A stretch of 64,000 nt of DNA from Pseudacidobacterium ailaaui (lineage in GTDB: Bacteria > Acidobacteriota > Terriglobia > Terriglobales > Acidobacteriaceae): the NCBI RefSeq assembly GCF_000688455.1, contig NZ_JIAL01000001.1, forward strand, positions 372,001-436,000. The letters are read 5' to 3'. A model generated the notes under the pieces. It searched no databases. It worked only from the letters and a program-made list of their open reading frames with translations, and had not been told where the DNA came from. Positions 26,926-35,993 of the stretch are shown piece after piece. Made by a program: the position numbers and the translations under genes. How positions within the stretch are numbered: the first letter of the stretch is position 1; each line of letters starts with the position of its first letter.

Positions 26926-27334
26926 TCGGCACGGCCGGCAGACGCGTTGCTGTGCTTGGGCTACCATACGAAGATACGCGCGCCTTCCTCTGCGGAGCCG
27001 AAGCGTCCGCCCAGAGTTGAGTCAAGATGACATGAGAAGCCAGCGCCTGGATCGCTGTGACACGCCGAGATTCTTGTCGCCAACAGAGACGTAGAAAGGA
27101 CTCGGATCATGGCTTCTTATGTCAGTGCCGCCGCAGGCGCCGCGTGAGCGGTCGGAGCGAAGCGCAGAGCCTTGACGGGTTCCGACCGACTCTGCCATAA
27201 CGCCGCATGAAGCGGGGGCACTTGAACGAAGAAGAAACTTGGGCCACTTCCTCATTGCTGAACGCGTATACGCACGTGAAGAGAGACAAAACGTAAGCTG
27301 CACTTATCGCGCTGTTGCGCACAGGAGGTTCGAC
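26926..27334. other. Noncoding stretch before an IS110-type transposase (probable element left end)
   Basis: About 410 bases without a supportable gene. The half nearest the transposase holds structured sequence: a perfect 8-bp stem CGGTCGGA (27149-27156) with TCCGACCG (27181-27188), beside GC-rich repeats. In IS110-type elements such a 5' noncoding end can encode the bridge RNA. The element border could not be placed. Confidence 0.45.
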
Positions 27335-28396
27335 ATGGATAGAGTGATAGGAATCGATCTCGGAGACAAGAAGAGCCATTACTGCGTATTGGGTAAGGGC
27401 GGGGTTGTCGTCGAGGAAGGAACAGTAGTGAGCACGCCAGCCGCATTCAACAAGCACTTCGGGGTGCTGACATCATCTCTGATTGCCATGGAAGTGGGAG
27501 TGCATTCCCGCTGGGCCAGCCGTGTACTGCGGGAACTCGGTCACGAGGTAGTCGTAGCAAATCCGGTGCGGCTGAAACTGATTCACAAGAGCAGCAGAAA
27601 GAGTGATCGGGCAGATGCGTGCGCACTGGCGCGTCTGGTGAGGGTCGATCCCGAGTTACTCGGTCCGGTTGAGCATCGCAGCGACGAAGACCAGAGTATG
27701 TTGGCGGTTTTGCGGGTACGAGATTTGCTGGTGCGGACGCGGACGAGACTGATTAACTGTGCACGCGGCCTGGTGAAGCCCACCGGAACCAGATTGCCGA
27801 GTTGTTCTCCGGTGAGCTTCGCCAATCATGCACGGTCGGCGGTTCCGCCGGAGCTGCGGCTGGCGCTCGATCCGCTTCTCGATCAGATTCAAAGCCTGAC
27901 GAATCTGATCAAGCGCTACGACCGTAAGATTGCCAGAATCGCGAAGACGGGTTATCCGGCAACCAAGCATCTGGAGCAGATTCGAGGCGTGGGGCCGCTG
28001 ACCGCGCTCGGTTTTGTACTAACCATTGGGCGCAGCAGTCGCATGGCGCGCAGCCGCAATGCGGGAGCATATTTTGGACTTCGACCTCGGTGTTACCAAT
28101 CAGGGGAAAGCAATCCGCAATTGGGGATCAGCAAAGAGGGAGATGGATTCATGCGACGCATACTGGTGCAGTCCGCACAGTACATCCTGGGTCCGTTCGG
28201 TCCGGACACGGATCTGCGGCGATGGGGCGAACGCCTGATCGCCCGTGGCGGCCGGGGAGCAAGAAGTCGTGCGGTTGTGGCTGTGGCCCGCAAGCTTGCC
28301 GTTCTCCTACATCACTTGTGGGTCACCGGCGAGGTCTACGATCCGCTGCATAACAACACGAACGGGCAACACCTTCTGGAGCCGGTCTCGGCATAA
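27335..28396 (+). mobile_element. IS110-family transposase, apparently intact
   Basis: 353 residues from ATG at 27335, preceded by AGGAGG. N-terminal RuvC-like DEDD domain: VIGIDLGDKKSHY (first D), IAMEVGVHS (E), KSDRADACALARL (D). The C-terminal Tnp20 domain has IRGVGPLTALGFVLTIG and NAGAYFGLRPR with a Ser-rich centre. IS110 recombinases are guided by a bridge RNA from the element's own noncoding end. No frameshift is seen, unlike the other IS110 copies in this window. Confidence 0.9.
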
Positions 28397-28620
28397 CGAA
28401 CTGTCTGTCTCTACGGTGTGAAATCGTCGAAGCCGGAAACGAATGACTGCGGGCGCGCCCTGGCGTCACGGAGAGAAGCTTCCCACTTCCCTCCTGTAGA
28501 CCGAAGTCAAGGTAGCAGCATTCGCCAATATGACAAAGTGCACCGGACCGCATGGTCCACTTCTGAGTGCGGATGGAAGGCTGGCGGGCGAACTCTACCA
28601 ACGGAAGGCTACAGCGGCTG
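28397..28620. other. Short noncoding stretch after IS110 transposase
   Basis: Probably the right end of the IS110-type element and flanking remnant sequence. No gene or clear structure is recognised. Confidence 0.4.
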
Positions 28621-28761
28621 ATTTTCTTTTTTGCTGGATGAGCTGTGTAGTGTATTGCGCAGAACCCGTCAAGGGTTCGCTTCGCCGCGCAACAAACACG
28701 CGCCCCTGACGGAACCTGCGCAATACACGGAGGGTTTTCCCTGCCAGCAAAAAGAAAAAAT
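28621..28761. repeat. Large imperfect palindrome (MITE-like or fold-back element)
   Basis: A 141-base fold-back. Outer arms ATTTTCTTTTTTGCTGG (28621-28637) and CCAGCAAAAAGAAAAAAT (28744-28761); inner perfect 13-bp arms GTGTATTGCGCAG (28650-28662) and CTGCGCAATACAC (28716-28728); further pairing CGTCAAGGG with CCCTGACGG. It interrupts the tail region of the degraded stress-protein gene. It codes for nothing recognisable. Confidence 0.8.
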
Positions 28762-28851
28762 AGTTGACGTCGGAGTGGCTTCTCATGGAAGGCGCGCGCG
28801 ACTCGTGCTTCTGGGCGCCGCACTGGGCAGATCCGGTTCTAGGGCCTGTCA

Positions 28852-29187
28852 AGTCTTCGACTTGCATTGCCTTGTGGCGATTCATCGTCTCTACTGCGCT
28901 ATCCACTTCGGCACCGGAACCAGTTGCAAAAACAAGGGCACCTCCGTTTCGCACGCCTTGCACGTAAGCCTCTGTCTCAACCTCAGTTGCTCCGATCCGA
29001 CGAAGTTCTCGGCATAGGCCATCGAGAAGTCCATGCCTGGTGTGCTCATGACGGTGGTGACTGGCATGTCCAGCGGTTCGAACAGAACACGCACCTCCTC
29101 GGTAGCGCAGCCGAGCGCCATAATTTCTTGAGCCACTTGAGCCGCCATAGCCTGGTTCTCAAACAAGCCGAGTGCAGTCCTTGCCAT
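28852..29187 (-). pseudogene. Small general-stress-type protein, frameshifted
   Basis: From ATG at 29187 the frame reads MARTALGLFENQAMAAQVAQ and a YflT-like alpha/beta pattern up to about DFSMAYA, then loses sense. The neighbouring frame continues as LRRIGATEVETEAYVQGVRN, GGALVFATGSG and ETMNRHKAMQVEDL, so one inserted or lost base near 29012 splits the gene. The family assignment (heat/general-stress YflT-like domain) is tentative. A Crp/Fnr-type palindrome lies about 91 bases upstream. Confidence 0.65.
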
Positions 29188-29270
29188 AATTGATCCTCCC
29201 GCTTCGATATCCATTCCTGCTAAATAGCGATCCGTAATCATCGACGCTAACTCTGAGTGGAGGAGCTGTA

Positions 29271-29286
29271 TGTGACGCAGGTCACA
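29271..29286. promoter_or_regulatory. Crp/Fnr-type palindrome upstream of the broken stress-protein gene
   Basis: TGTGACGCAGGTCACA, both half-sites exact; centre about 91 bases from the ATG at 29187. Confidence 0.7.
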
Positions 29287-29372
29287 TTGTACAGTGCGCC
29301 CGGACACAGCGTGTTTTGTAATTCGAGAGAACACTGCAGACTGGAGATTCCAGATGGATGTCCAAACAGTAA

Positions 29373-30320
29373 GCCATAGAGGTTGTCGGTCTTTTCAAGT
29401 TCCTGGCCAATACGCCGGCTTGCCTGATCGGCATGGAGGCGAGCTGCGGTTGTCATCATGTGGGCAGGACTCTTTCGAGCTTCGGACACGATGTGCGCCT
29501 GATCCCGGCTCAGTTCGTGAAGCCATTTGTGAAGTCCCAGAAGAACGACTACCGTGATGCCGAAGCCATCGCGGAGGCGGTGCAGCGACCGACCATGCGA
29601 TTCGTGCCGATCAAGACTGAAGAACAGCTCGACGTTCAGGCAGTGCATCGCGTTCGGGAGCGGTTGCTTGCCCAGCGCACCAGCCTGGTGAACCAGTTGC
29701 GCGCCTTCTTTCTGGAACGGGGCCTGATGGTGCGCACCGGCCGGTCGTATCTGTGGCGAGCGCTTCCGGAAGTCCTGGCCCGCGCGGAACAGACTGTCTC
29801 CCCGCGCATGTTCCGGCTGATGCAGTCGATCGTGCAGCAATGGCGGAATCTGGAGGCGCAGATCGTTGATCTTGAAGAGCAGATCGCACGAGTCGCCCAA
29901 GCGGATCCCGCATGTCAGCGCTTACAGACTGTTCCCGGAGTTGGCCCACTCGCTGCAACAGCAATCGTTGCGGCAGTCGGAAATGGCAGCGCATTTCGAA
30001 AAGGCCGAGAGTTCTCTGCGTGGCTTGGACTCGTGCCTCACCAATGCTCAACCGGCGGTCAGACCAAATTGCTGGGGATCAGCAAGCGAGGCAATGAATA
30101 TCTCCGAAGGCTCTTCATACACGGCGCCCGCTCAGTCTGTTTGCACGTCAATCGAGAACGGCACGCCTGGGGTGAGTGGATTACCGAACTGAAGGATCGA
30201 AAACCATCGAATGTCGCCACCGTAGCGATGGCCAACAAACTGGCACGCATTGCATGGTCGGTTCTAAATCGAAACGAGGTTTACCGCGGTCATGATGGCT
30301 CACTACTGATGACTGCCTAA
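29373..30320 (+). pseudogene. IS110/IS1111-type transposase lacking its N-terminus
   Basis: The frame is open from 29373 and reads FKFLANTPACLIGMEASCGC, QFVKPFVKSQKNDYRDAEAIAEA and, near the C-terminus, VPGVGPLAATAIVAAVG and GLVPHQCSTGGQTKLLGISKRG. The E and two later catalytic Asp positions are present, but the first Asp segment (about 45 residues) is missing behind a TAA at 29370. It is a different IS110 lineage from the copy at 27335. Confidence 0.85.
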
Positions 30321-30322
30321 AC

Positions 30323-30374
30323 GCGCGGTGGAAACGTGGAAAACGCTTCGCGTTTCCACACCTTCCCACCGCGC
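30323..30374. repeat. Nested hairpin just after the truncated IS110/IS1111 transposase
   Basis: Outer arms GCGCGGTGG and CCACCGCGC with an inner stem GTGGAAAACGC/GCGTTTCCAC (one bulge) around TTC. It starts three bases after the stop codon. In IS1111-type elements the noncoding right end can hold the guide RNA, so this may be its relic; a simple terminator is the alternative. Confidence 0.6.
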
Positions 30375-30586
30375 CGGCTACGACTACAACTTTTTCTCAC
30401 CATGAGTTTGCGAGCGGGAAAGTAGATGATGGAACAGTCCAACGGCGTGTCTGAAACCTGAGAAAAAACCGGCTCTTGCAGCCGTCTCCGTTATGAGGAC
30501 AGACGCGCGCGTATCTCATCCAGGTCAGGGCATCGCCCACACGTAGACCGAATAGATTTGCGCAGACTCGTTTCCGGCATCCACGA

Positions 30587-30877
30587 TCACGCTTGCAATC
30601 CAGCGGCGGACCATAGATTTTTGTCGATCACCGACTGCAGCGCTTCCTTGTCCAGACTCAGGTCGGCCACCAGCCTCTTCAGTCGTCCGTTCTCGTCTTC
30701 CAACTGCTTCAACCGCTGCGCCTCGCTGGCTTCCATCCCACCGTACTTCGCCTTCCAGGCATAGATCGTGTGCTTGCTGACGCCCACCTCGCGGGCCACA
30801 TCTTCAGCCTTGCGGCCGGCCTCCATCTGCTTCACCGCCGCAATCATCTGCGCTTCCGTGTGCTTGCTCTTGCTCAT
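30587..30877 (-). CDS. IS3-family transposase OrfA, orphan second copy
   Basis: 96 residues: helix-turn-helix (TEAQMIAAVKQMEAGRKAED, VSKHTIYAWKAKYGGM) and a leucine-zipper segment (LKQLEDENGRLKRLVADL). It is not the same lineage as the copy at 8034. No orfB follows; the sequence after VIDKNL is unrelated, so the element is a remnant. Confidence 0.88.
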   Translation of the reverse strand: MSKSKHTEAQMIAAVKQMEAGRKAEDVAREVGVSKHTIYAWKAKYGGMEASEAQRLKQLEDENGRLKRLVADLSLDKEALQSVIDKNLWSAAGLQA

Positions 30878-30936
30878 CCTGTTCCTCTCCTGAATCCGAA
30901 ATCATAATCGCTTATGTGCGGTTTCAGGGGAGCACG

Positions 30937-31211
30937 TCACCGGCAGTGGACCTGTTGCAAGGCTGCACCAGCAAAACCGTGCGACCCCATCAATACATAA
31001 GCGCCATATCCACAGATCTGTCCAATAGCGTGCCCATCACAGCGTGCCGCGGGCTTGCTGCCTCCGACAATGGAGCAAAAAAGAACAGAAAGGCCGTCGG
31101 ACACAGCGACGGGAAGACGAACGGAGTGCGTGTAAAGAAGGCCAGCGCCGACAGCAGGGCAATAGTTATAAACCCGTTGATGAAAACATACGCTGCCCAA
31201 ACCAAGCGGGG
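30937..31211 (-). pseudogene. Fragment of an HPP-family membrane protein
   Basis: Reads WAAYVFINGFITIALLSALA, PFVFPSLCPTAFLFFFAPL and SEAASPRHAVMG, the N-terminal helices of HPP-family integral membrane proteins. A frameshift near 31040 moves the continuation (GHAIGQICGYGAYVLMGSHG) to another frame, and the C-terminal half is gone. Its upstream end is cut exactly where IS630-type sequence begins. Confidence 0.65.
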
Positions 31212-31214
31212 CGG

Positions 31215-31505
31215 CAGGTCATTGTTCTGCTCGACAATTCCTCCACGCACAAGGCAAGGCCGATAGAACAAATTCTTGGCTGGCATCGCTGCTTGCGCAT
31301 CGAGTACTTTCCGCCCTATGCTCCGCAACTCAACCCTGATGAAGGCATCTGGGTTTTGCCCAAACAGATACTGGCAAACAGTTGCCCCAACGATGTGGAT
31401 GAACCATTGGAAGATATCCTCGGCGCTATCGAAGCAATCCGAAACTCTTCCGACAAACCGCGCGGCTGCATCGCCCACTCCGAGCTGCCTTTTTCTTTGC
31501 CTTAA
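31215..31505 (+). pseudogene. IS630-type transposase C-terminal fragment
   Basis: About 96 residues: VIVLLDNSSTHKARPIEQIL (second Asp of the DDE triad), IEYFPPYAPQLNPDEGIW (final Glu region) and a helical tail. The N-terminal half, including the first catalytic Asp, is replaced by the HPP-like fragment on the opposite strand. Confidence 0.8.
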
Positions 31506-31518
31506 ATCATTGCATTAT

Positions 31519-31623
31519 TTATGCAGCTATCAATAAATGAAACGGCAACGTCCGACCCAATTCGCTGGCTTTTGCAGCAAGTGCGCTCTCGTCCACGGCA
31601 ACCAAAATCTTCCTGAAACTCAT
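31519..31623 (-). pseudogene. Universal stress protein N-terminal fragment
   Basis: ATG at 31623 opens MSFRKILVAVDESALAAKAS, a classic UspA first strand and helix, and ends after 34 residues next to the IS630 fragment. It lies back-to-back with the UspA C-terminal fragment on the other strand, so the two are not one simply broken gene. Confidence 0.65.
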
Positions 31624-31648
31624 TGTTCCTTCGCAGGACAAAGGATAA

Positions 31649-31912
31649 GACGGAGACTGGCAGCATTTTGAGAATGCCTTCAAGGAAGCGCTGCTGCCTC
31701 GCACCGTAGACCCTACGCATTTCCTGCGCTCGCTGGTTTCAGACGACAGGGTCGAACACGAGATTCTTGATCTCGCAAAAGAGTGCCATGCCGATCTGAT
31801 TGTTCTGGGCGCGCATTCGGCCTCTGGTATTGCTGATCATCTGATGCGCGGGACGGTACCGAGGGTCTTTGCCGAGGCGGCCTGTCCTGTGCTGGTTCTT
31901 CACCAGTCATAG
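31649..31912 (+). pseudogene. Universal stress protein C-terminal fragment
   Basis: About 87 codons ending at TAG 31910-31912. It contains EILDLAKECHADLIVLGAHS, ASGIADHLMRGTVPRVFAEA and ACPVLVLHQS, the nucleotide-binding C-terminal half of a UspA domain. The frame is closed upstream by a TAA at 31646 and no start is present. Confidence 0.7.
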
Positions 31913-31986
31913 CAGCTACGGACTTGCGACAACCCAAGCGGGGAGCAGCGGCCAGGCTGCCTCTGCCCATTGGGTTTGGGCTGGCT

Positions 31987-32613
31987 CTATCGCGTTAACT
32001 GTGTGGAGGCCTCATTCACAATGTTTTTAATCAGGATGGTCTTCCGGTACAGCCTCCAGCCAAAGAAGAGCATCTTTACGCCCAGGAAACACAAATAGGC
32101 TGCCAAAATTGTAGTGGCCTCCTGGTGCGTAAGGTCTTTCACCAAACCAGCCATAGCTCCAGAAAACAGAATAGAGAGAGTGCCAATGAAATATAAGGCG
32201 CGACGCTCAAAACGATGATGTTCTGCCTTGATAGCGAAGATCAACGCGGAAAGACCCGACACAAGCGCCTGGACCAGTGCGATGATTACCAGTAACTGCA
32301 AGGTTACCCTTGGATAGTAGCCGAAGAAAACCCCGGCCCCTACGAGAATCGCCCCACCAATCATATAGGAATAGAATGCGATGCGATGGACGTGTTTGAT
32401 TGCTTCAGCGGCGGCGGCAAACCAGTCCACCAACCCAGCCAGCAGGAGGGCCGCAGCGGCTAGCATGATCGCCGCCACTACAGCCAGAGCCTCCAGCAGG
32501 ATCCCCTCCATGATGGTGCGCAGAAAGAAAAGAACTGCGCCCAGGACAATAGCAAGAATCCCATGGCCAAGAATGACTGCGTTCCTGATTTTCATTTCGC
32601 TCAAAATTTGCAT
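31987..32613 (-). CDS. HdeD-like (DUF308) six-helix membrane protein
   Basis: 208 residues from ATG at 32613 (AGGAGG upstream, minus strand). Six hydrophobic helices with an internal duplication pattern (GILAIVLGAVLFF; GAILVGAGVFFGYYP). HdeD-type proteins are linked to acid and membrane stress, mechanism unknown. The start lies 12 bases inside the end of the tandem stress-protein gene, so the two are coupled. Confidence 0.8.
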   Translation of the reverse strand: MQILSEMKIRNAVILGHGILAIVLGAVLFFLRTIMEGILLEALAVVAAIMLAAAALLLAGLVDWFAAAAEAIKHVHRIAFYSYMIGGAILVGAGVFFGYYPRVTLQLLVIIALVQALVSGLSALIFAIKAEHHRFERRALYFIGTLSILFSGAMAGLVKDLTHQEATTILAAYLCFLGVKMLFFGWRLYRKTILIKNIVNEASTQLTR

Positions 32614-33491
32614 GCGACCTCCTTGAAAACTTCCATGAAAGAAACATGGCCAGCGGCAGGTACGCACAGCACCGGGCATGGGGCATGAGAAATGACCTCA
32701 AGCACAGTACTTGTATAGAAGTGCTCCGGCGTGAGCTCGTTTGAAGGCGCGCCAAGAACTACAAGGTCAGCATGATGCTTGCGCGCGTATTCCGCGATTG
32801 TTTCGCCGGGATCTCCGGAGACAACGAAATGTTCCACGGGCACTGTGTGAGATTCATTAAAAGGCGCAAGGAAGCGGAGTTGTTCAATCAAAAGAGAGCG
32901 TTGTTCAGGAATATCTTTAAAAGGCACATGCAGAACGAGTAAATTCTCATGAGCAATGCGGTGCGCGCATCCAAGTGCTGTAAGCGAGGCGGTGGAAAAG
33001 TCTGTAGCGACAACAACGCGCCTCCAGCGCCCTGCCCAGGACATATGTTCGTCGGCAATGGGCGAAACCGCCAGGAGAGGGCATGGAGATCGGGAGAGAA
33101 GCTGGCGCGCCACTGTACCCAAAGCGACTTGGCCGGCCTCTGTCTTTGCCCGTGTACCCAAGATTAGTAGATCCGCATGATGGTCTTGGACGGATTGTAC
33201 GATGCGATCACAGATCACTCCGCTCTCTACTACGGAGTGAACCTGGATGCCCTCTTCTCGGACTTCTTCTTCAAATTTTCTAAGTTCTTCGCGGGCCGCC
33301 TGCTGAGCGATCAGTGCTTCAGATGCCCCGGTAGGAAATGCGTAAGCCACTGGGTCAATTACATGCACAATGATCAGCGTCGAACCGTGCAAGCGCGCAA
33401 TCGCCTGTCCGTAGCGAAGGGCGGACGAGGCGGTGGCACCCAGGTCCGTGGCGATGACAATGGTCCCGAATTTTAGCCTGTCCTCAAACAT
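32601..33491 (-). CDS. Tandem universal stress protein (two UspA domains)
   Basis: 296 residues. Domain 1 begins FGTIVIATDLGATASSALR and contains HADLLILGTRAKTEAGQVALG; domain 2 begins WRRVVVATDFSTASLTALG and contains HADLVVLGAPSNELTPEHF. The first glycine-rich ATP motif (GT-x-GQVALG-x-VA) is near consensus, the second is weaker. The ATG at 33491 has GGAGAAA upstream. Upstream there is only a degenerate half palindrome (TCACA at 33571). Confidence 0.92.
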   Translation of the reverse strand: MFEDRLKFGTIVIATDLGATASSALRYGQAIARLHGSTLIIVHVIDPVAYAFPTGASEALIAQQAAREELRKFEEEVREEGIQVHSVVESGVICDRIVQSVQDHHADLLILGTRAKTEAGQVALGTVARQLLSRSPCPLLAVSPIADEHMSWAGRWRRVVVATDFSTASLTALGCAHRIAHENLLVLHVPFKDIPEQRSLLIEQLRFLAPFNESHTVPVEHFVVSGDPGETIAEYARKHHADLVVLGAPSNELTPEHFYTSTVLEVISHAPCPVLCVPAAGHVSFMEVFKEVACKF

Positions 33492-33616
33492 TTCTTTTTC
33501 TCCTTCGTTAAATATGCTCTAGAAAAAACGATCAGACAGTGACATAAGGCACTGCCGTGGTGTGCGCACATCACATATGAGGAGTGCTGCCTGATGCCAT
33601 CTGGGCTACAGGAATT

Positions 33617-33850
33617 TCAAGCCGCAGTGGGAACGCTTGGTGTCCCAGCCCGGCGCGGTTGCAGTTGTTGGCCTGCAGGTCTCCAGGTTTCGACCACGAA
33701 TTTCCGCGAACACTCTGCACATAGCCAGATCACTCTGCGCTGTTCTCCATCACGGTTGCGCGTATCAGAACCGAAGCAGTCAACACAATGCAGACTTCCG
33801 CCGCGGAAATACATAGATTCAGACTTGCATTGTGGATTGGCGCATTTCAT
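33617..33850 (-). CDS. Small zinc-ribbon-like protein
   Basis: 77 residues with paired cysteines: C3/C8 and C22/C25 around SESMYFRGGSLHCVDC, and C44/C47 in VIWLCAECSRKFVVETWRP. The spacing suggests two zinc sites. Position between two stress-protein genes and clean coding character support it, but there is no named family and the function is unknown. Confidence 0.6.
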   Translation of the reverse strand: MKCANPQCKSESMYFRGGSLHCVDCFGSDTRNRDGEQRRVIWLCAECSRKFVVETWRPAGQQLQPRRAGTPSVPTAA

Positions 33851-33872
33851 ATTTCACTCTCTCGTTCCACGT

Positions 33873-34826
33873 TTATCCGATCACTCCTGCAAAGCGGTCT
33901 GCTTCCTCGTGCGTCGCTTCTTTTCGTGGTTGTGCGTGGCGAAAGGCAAGCACAGGGCAGAGGGCCGCTGCGGTGACCTTGTAAGCTGCGTTGTCGCGGA
34001 AGTGAAAGAGAGGGACTGTCCCATCCATGCCAACAACGATCCAATCGGCCTTTTCCTCCATGGCTCCGTTCAGGATTTCTTTCACCAGATCGCCCGCCTT
34101 CACTCTGGTGTGTATCGGAGGCATGGGATCATCGGTATCAGGAAGCAGTGACCGCAGGGCTTTCTCCGCCCATGCAAACGTGCGCTCAGGATTGATGCCT
34201 TCGCGCACATCGGAATTAAGCACATGCAGCAGGATCAATTCAGATCGGTAGGTCTGCGCCAGATCAAAGGCGAGACGAACACTCTCGATGTAGTCGCCGG
34301 TAAAAGAGACGGGATGAAGAATCCGATGGGGCCTGCTTTGTCCTCCGAAACGGGCGTTTGGACCGACTGCAAAGACAGGAACTCGCACCGAGGTCAGCAG
34401 TTCATTTGCGACAGAACCCAACGCCATCTGGCCTAATCTTCCCCGGCCATGCGTACCTACGATGAGCCGGGTTGCTCCAGTTCTTTCAAGCTCTTCGCGA
34501 ACAATATCGGCGGCCAGTCCATGACGGCGGACAACATCGCAGAATAGACCGTACCTCTCAATCTGACGCTTCAGACCGATCAGCATCATTCGCGCATCTC
34601 TGTCTCTCTTTGTCTCAGAAACATATGCGGTTGCTCCAGAGTTCACTGGAAGCACGTCGGGCGGAACAATAACGTGTACCAGAGTAAGATGGGCGCCGCA
34701 GTCCTTCGCCTGCGCGATTGCATGCGGCAGGAGGTAATCTGTGTCCGTAAGGTCTGTAGCAACAAGAATATGATCTGGCGAAGCAAGGGCGCGAGTGCGG
34801 AAGCAGTTTTCTGCTGGGCTAAACAT
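33873..34826 (-). CDS. Tandem universal stress protein (two UspA domains)
   Basis: 317 residues. Domain 1: PDHILVATDLTDTDYLLPHA with TRLIVGTHGRGRLGQMALGS (full ATP-binding G-x2-G-x9-G pattern). Domain 2: PHRILHPVSFTGDYIESVR with KADWIVVGMDGTVPLFHF (motif lost). The start at 34826 has AGGAG seven bases upstream, but that AGGAG is inside a perfect 12-bp hairpin. A Crp/Fnr-type palindrome lies about 55 bases upstream. Confidence 0.92.
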   Translation of the reverse strand: MFSPAENCFRTRALASPDHILVATDLTDTDYLLPHAIAQAKDCGAHLTLVHVIVPPDVLPVNSGATAYVSETKRDRDARMMLIGLKRQIERYGLFCDVVRRHGLAADIVREELERTGATRLIVGTHGRGRLGQMALGSVANELLTSVRVPVFAVGPNARFGGQSRPHRILHPVSFTGDYIESVRLAFDLAQTYRSELILLHVLNSDVREGINPERTFAWAEKALRSLLPDTDDPMPPIHTRVKAGDLVKEILNGAMEEKADWIVVGMDGTVPLFHFRDNAAYKVTAAALCPVLAFRHAQPRKEATHEEADRFAGVIG

Positions 34827-34833
34827 ACTTGCT

Positions 34834-34863
34834 CTCCTATGTCCCTAATATGGGACATAGGAG
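34834..34863 (-). promoter_or_regulatory. Perfect hairpin covering the ribosome-binding site of the tandem stress-protein gene
   Basis: Arms CTCCTATGTCCC (34834-34845) and GGGACATAGGAG (34852-34863) with a 6-nt loop. In the minus-strand RNA the AGGAG ribosome site at 34838-34834 pairs with CTCCU of the other arm, 7 bases before the ATG. It may hide the site until something melts it (temperature, a ligand or a protein) or be a DNA operator. Confidence 0.75.
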
Positions 34864-34873
34864 AAGCAGTTTC

Positions 34874-34889
34874 AGTGATGTAAATCACA
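34874..34889. promoter_or_regulatory. Crp/Fnr-type palindrome upstream of the tandem stress-protein gene
   Basis: AGTGATGTAAATCACA: one mismatch in the left half-site, core GTGAT-N4-ATCAC exact. Centre about 55 bases from the ATG at 34826. Confidence 0.7.
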
Positions 34890-34925
34890 CAAGACACTGC
34901 TTTCCGGAGATGGGACGCAAAGGCT

Positions 34926-35975
34926 TCAGTGCCCGTAACCACCCTCTTCGTGGACAGAGATCTTTCCTCGAAACATCCAGTAAGTGACAACAAAATAAGC
35001 CAATGCAAGTAGCATGCCGAAGGACCACCATACAAGCCCAACATGGAGGGCATGTAGACCGGACAGTGCCTTGGCGACGGTGATGTCACGGTCCGGGTCA
35101 CTTGATGATGGCAGGAGCACAGGGTACAGTCCTACGGCCGCGCCCACCAGCATGAAGATGAGATAGCCACAAGACGAAAGAAACGCCGCCAGCACTTTGC
35201 CTTTCTGCGTGTAGATACGCATTCCTGCCAGGGTAACAAGGACCGCTAGCGGGATGACAAAGAGCACCGGATGCGTTTGATAATTTGTGAGAGAAACGGG
35301 GCGAACCCAGATGGTGGCGGGAAGGCTTATGAGGGTAACAGCACAGAGGGCGATCCAGGCGTTTTTTGCGAGCTTCAAAGCTCGTATCTCCAACTCATCC
35401 GTCGCCTTCATCGCTAAATAGAGCGCGCCATGTGTGGCCAGGGCCACCAATGCTACGACTCCACCGATCACGGTGTACCAATCCAGAATTCCCGGCTGGG
35501 GGCCGACGCGCCAATTTGTCCACAACGGCAGAAAAAAGTAATTGTCTTCGCCTAACGGCACTCCGCGAATCACATTCGCCAGCGCAGCGCCAAAGAAGAT
35601 GGCAAGCAGGGAGCTCGATACGAAGAAAAGTCCATCGAAGAAACTGCGCCATACATCGCTGTCCACATGTGCGCGCAACTCGATGCTCGCGCCGCGCATA
35701 ATCAGGAGCCACAGGACGATCATCAGCGGCAGATAAAAACCGCTGAAGGCTGAGGCATAGAGAAGCGGGAACGCGAAGTAGAGCGTGCCTCCTCCAGCGA
35801 GCAGCCATACTTCGTTGCCATCCCAGACCGGACCAATGGAGCGCATCATGATGCCCCTGTCCTGCTCATCGCGCGCTAGAAACGGATACAAAATGCCGAC
35901 GCCGATATCAAACCCGTCGAGTACGACATAGGCGGCGATCATCAACGCGACAATCCAGAACCAGATGGCTCCCAT
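34926..35975 (-). CDS. cydB: Cytochrome bd oxidase subunit II (CydB)
   Basis: 349 residues, nine or so membrane helices. The N-terminus (MGAIWFWIVALMIAAYVVLDGFDIGVG) carries the conserved DGFDxG motif, followed by GPVWDGNEVWLLAGGG and a long helical C-terminal half. It pairs with CydA. It starts 19 bases after the cydA stop in the same operon. Confidence 0.95.
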   Translation of the reverse strand: MGAIWFWIVALMIAAYVVLDGFDIGVGILYPFLARDEQDRGIMMRSIGPVWDGNEVWLLAGGGTLYFAFPLLYASAFSGFYLPLMIVLWLLIMRGASIELRAHVDSDVWRSFFDGLFFVSSSLLAIFFGAALANVIRGVPLGEDNYFFLPLWTNWRVGPQPGILDWYTVIGGVVALVALATHGALYLAMKATDELEIRALKLAKNAWIALCAVTLISLPATIWVRPVSLTNYQTHPVLFVIPLAVLVTLAGMRIYTQKGKVLAAFLSSCGYLIFMLVGAAVGLYPVLLPSSSDPDRDITVAKALSGLHALHVGLVWWSFGMLLALAYFVVTYWMFRGKISVHEEGGYGH

Positions 35976-35993
35976 GATTATTCTCCTGTTCTT

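Noticed and set aside
33560..33575. Possible extra Crp/Fnr-type site upstream of the tandem Usp gene at 32601
   Set aside because: Only the TCACA half matches; the left half GTGTG is out of register.
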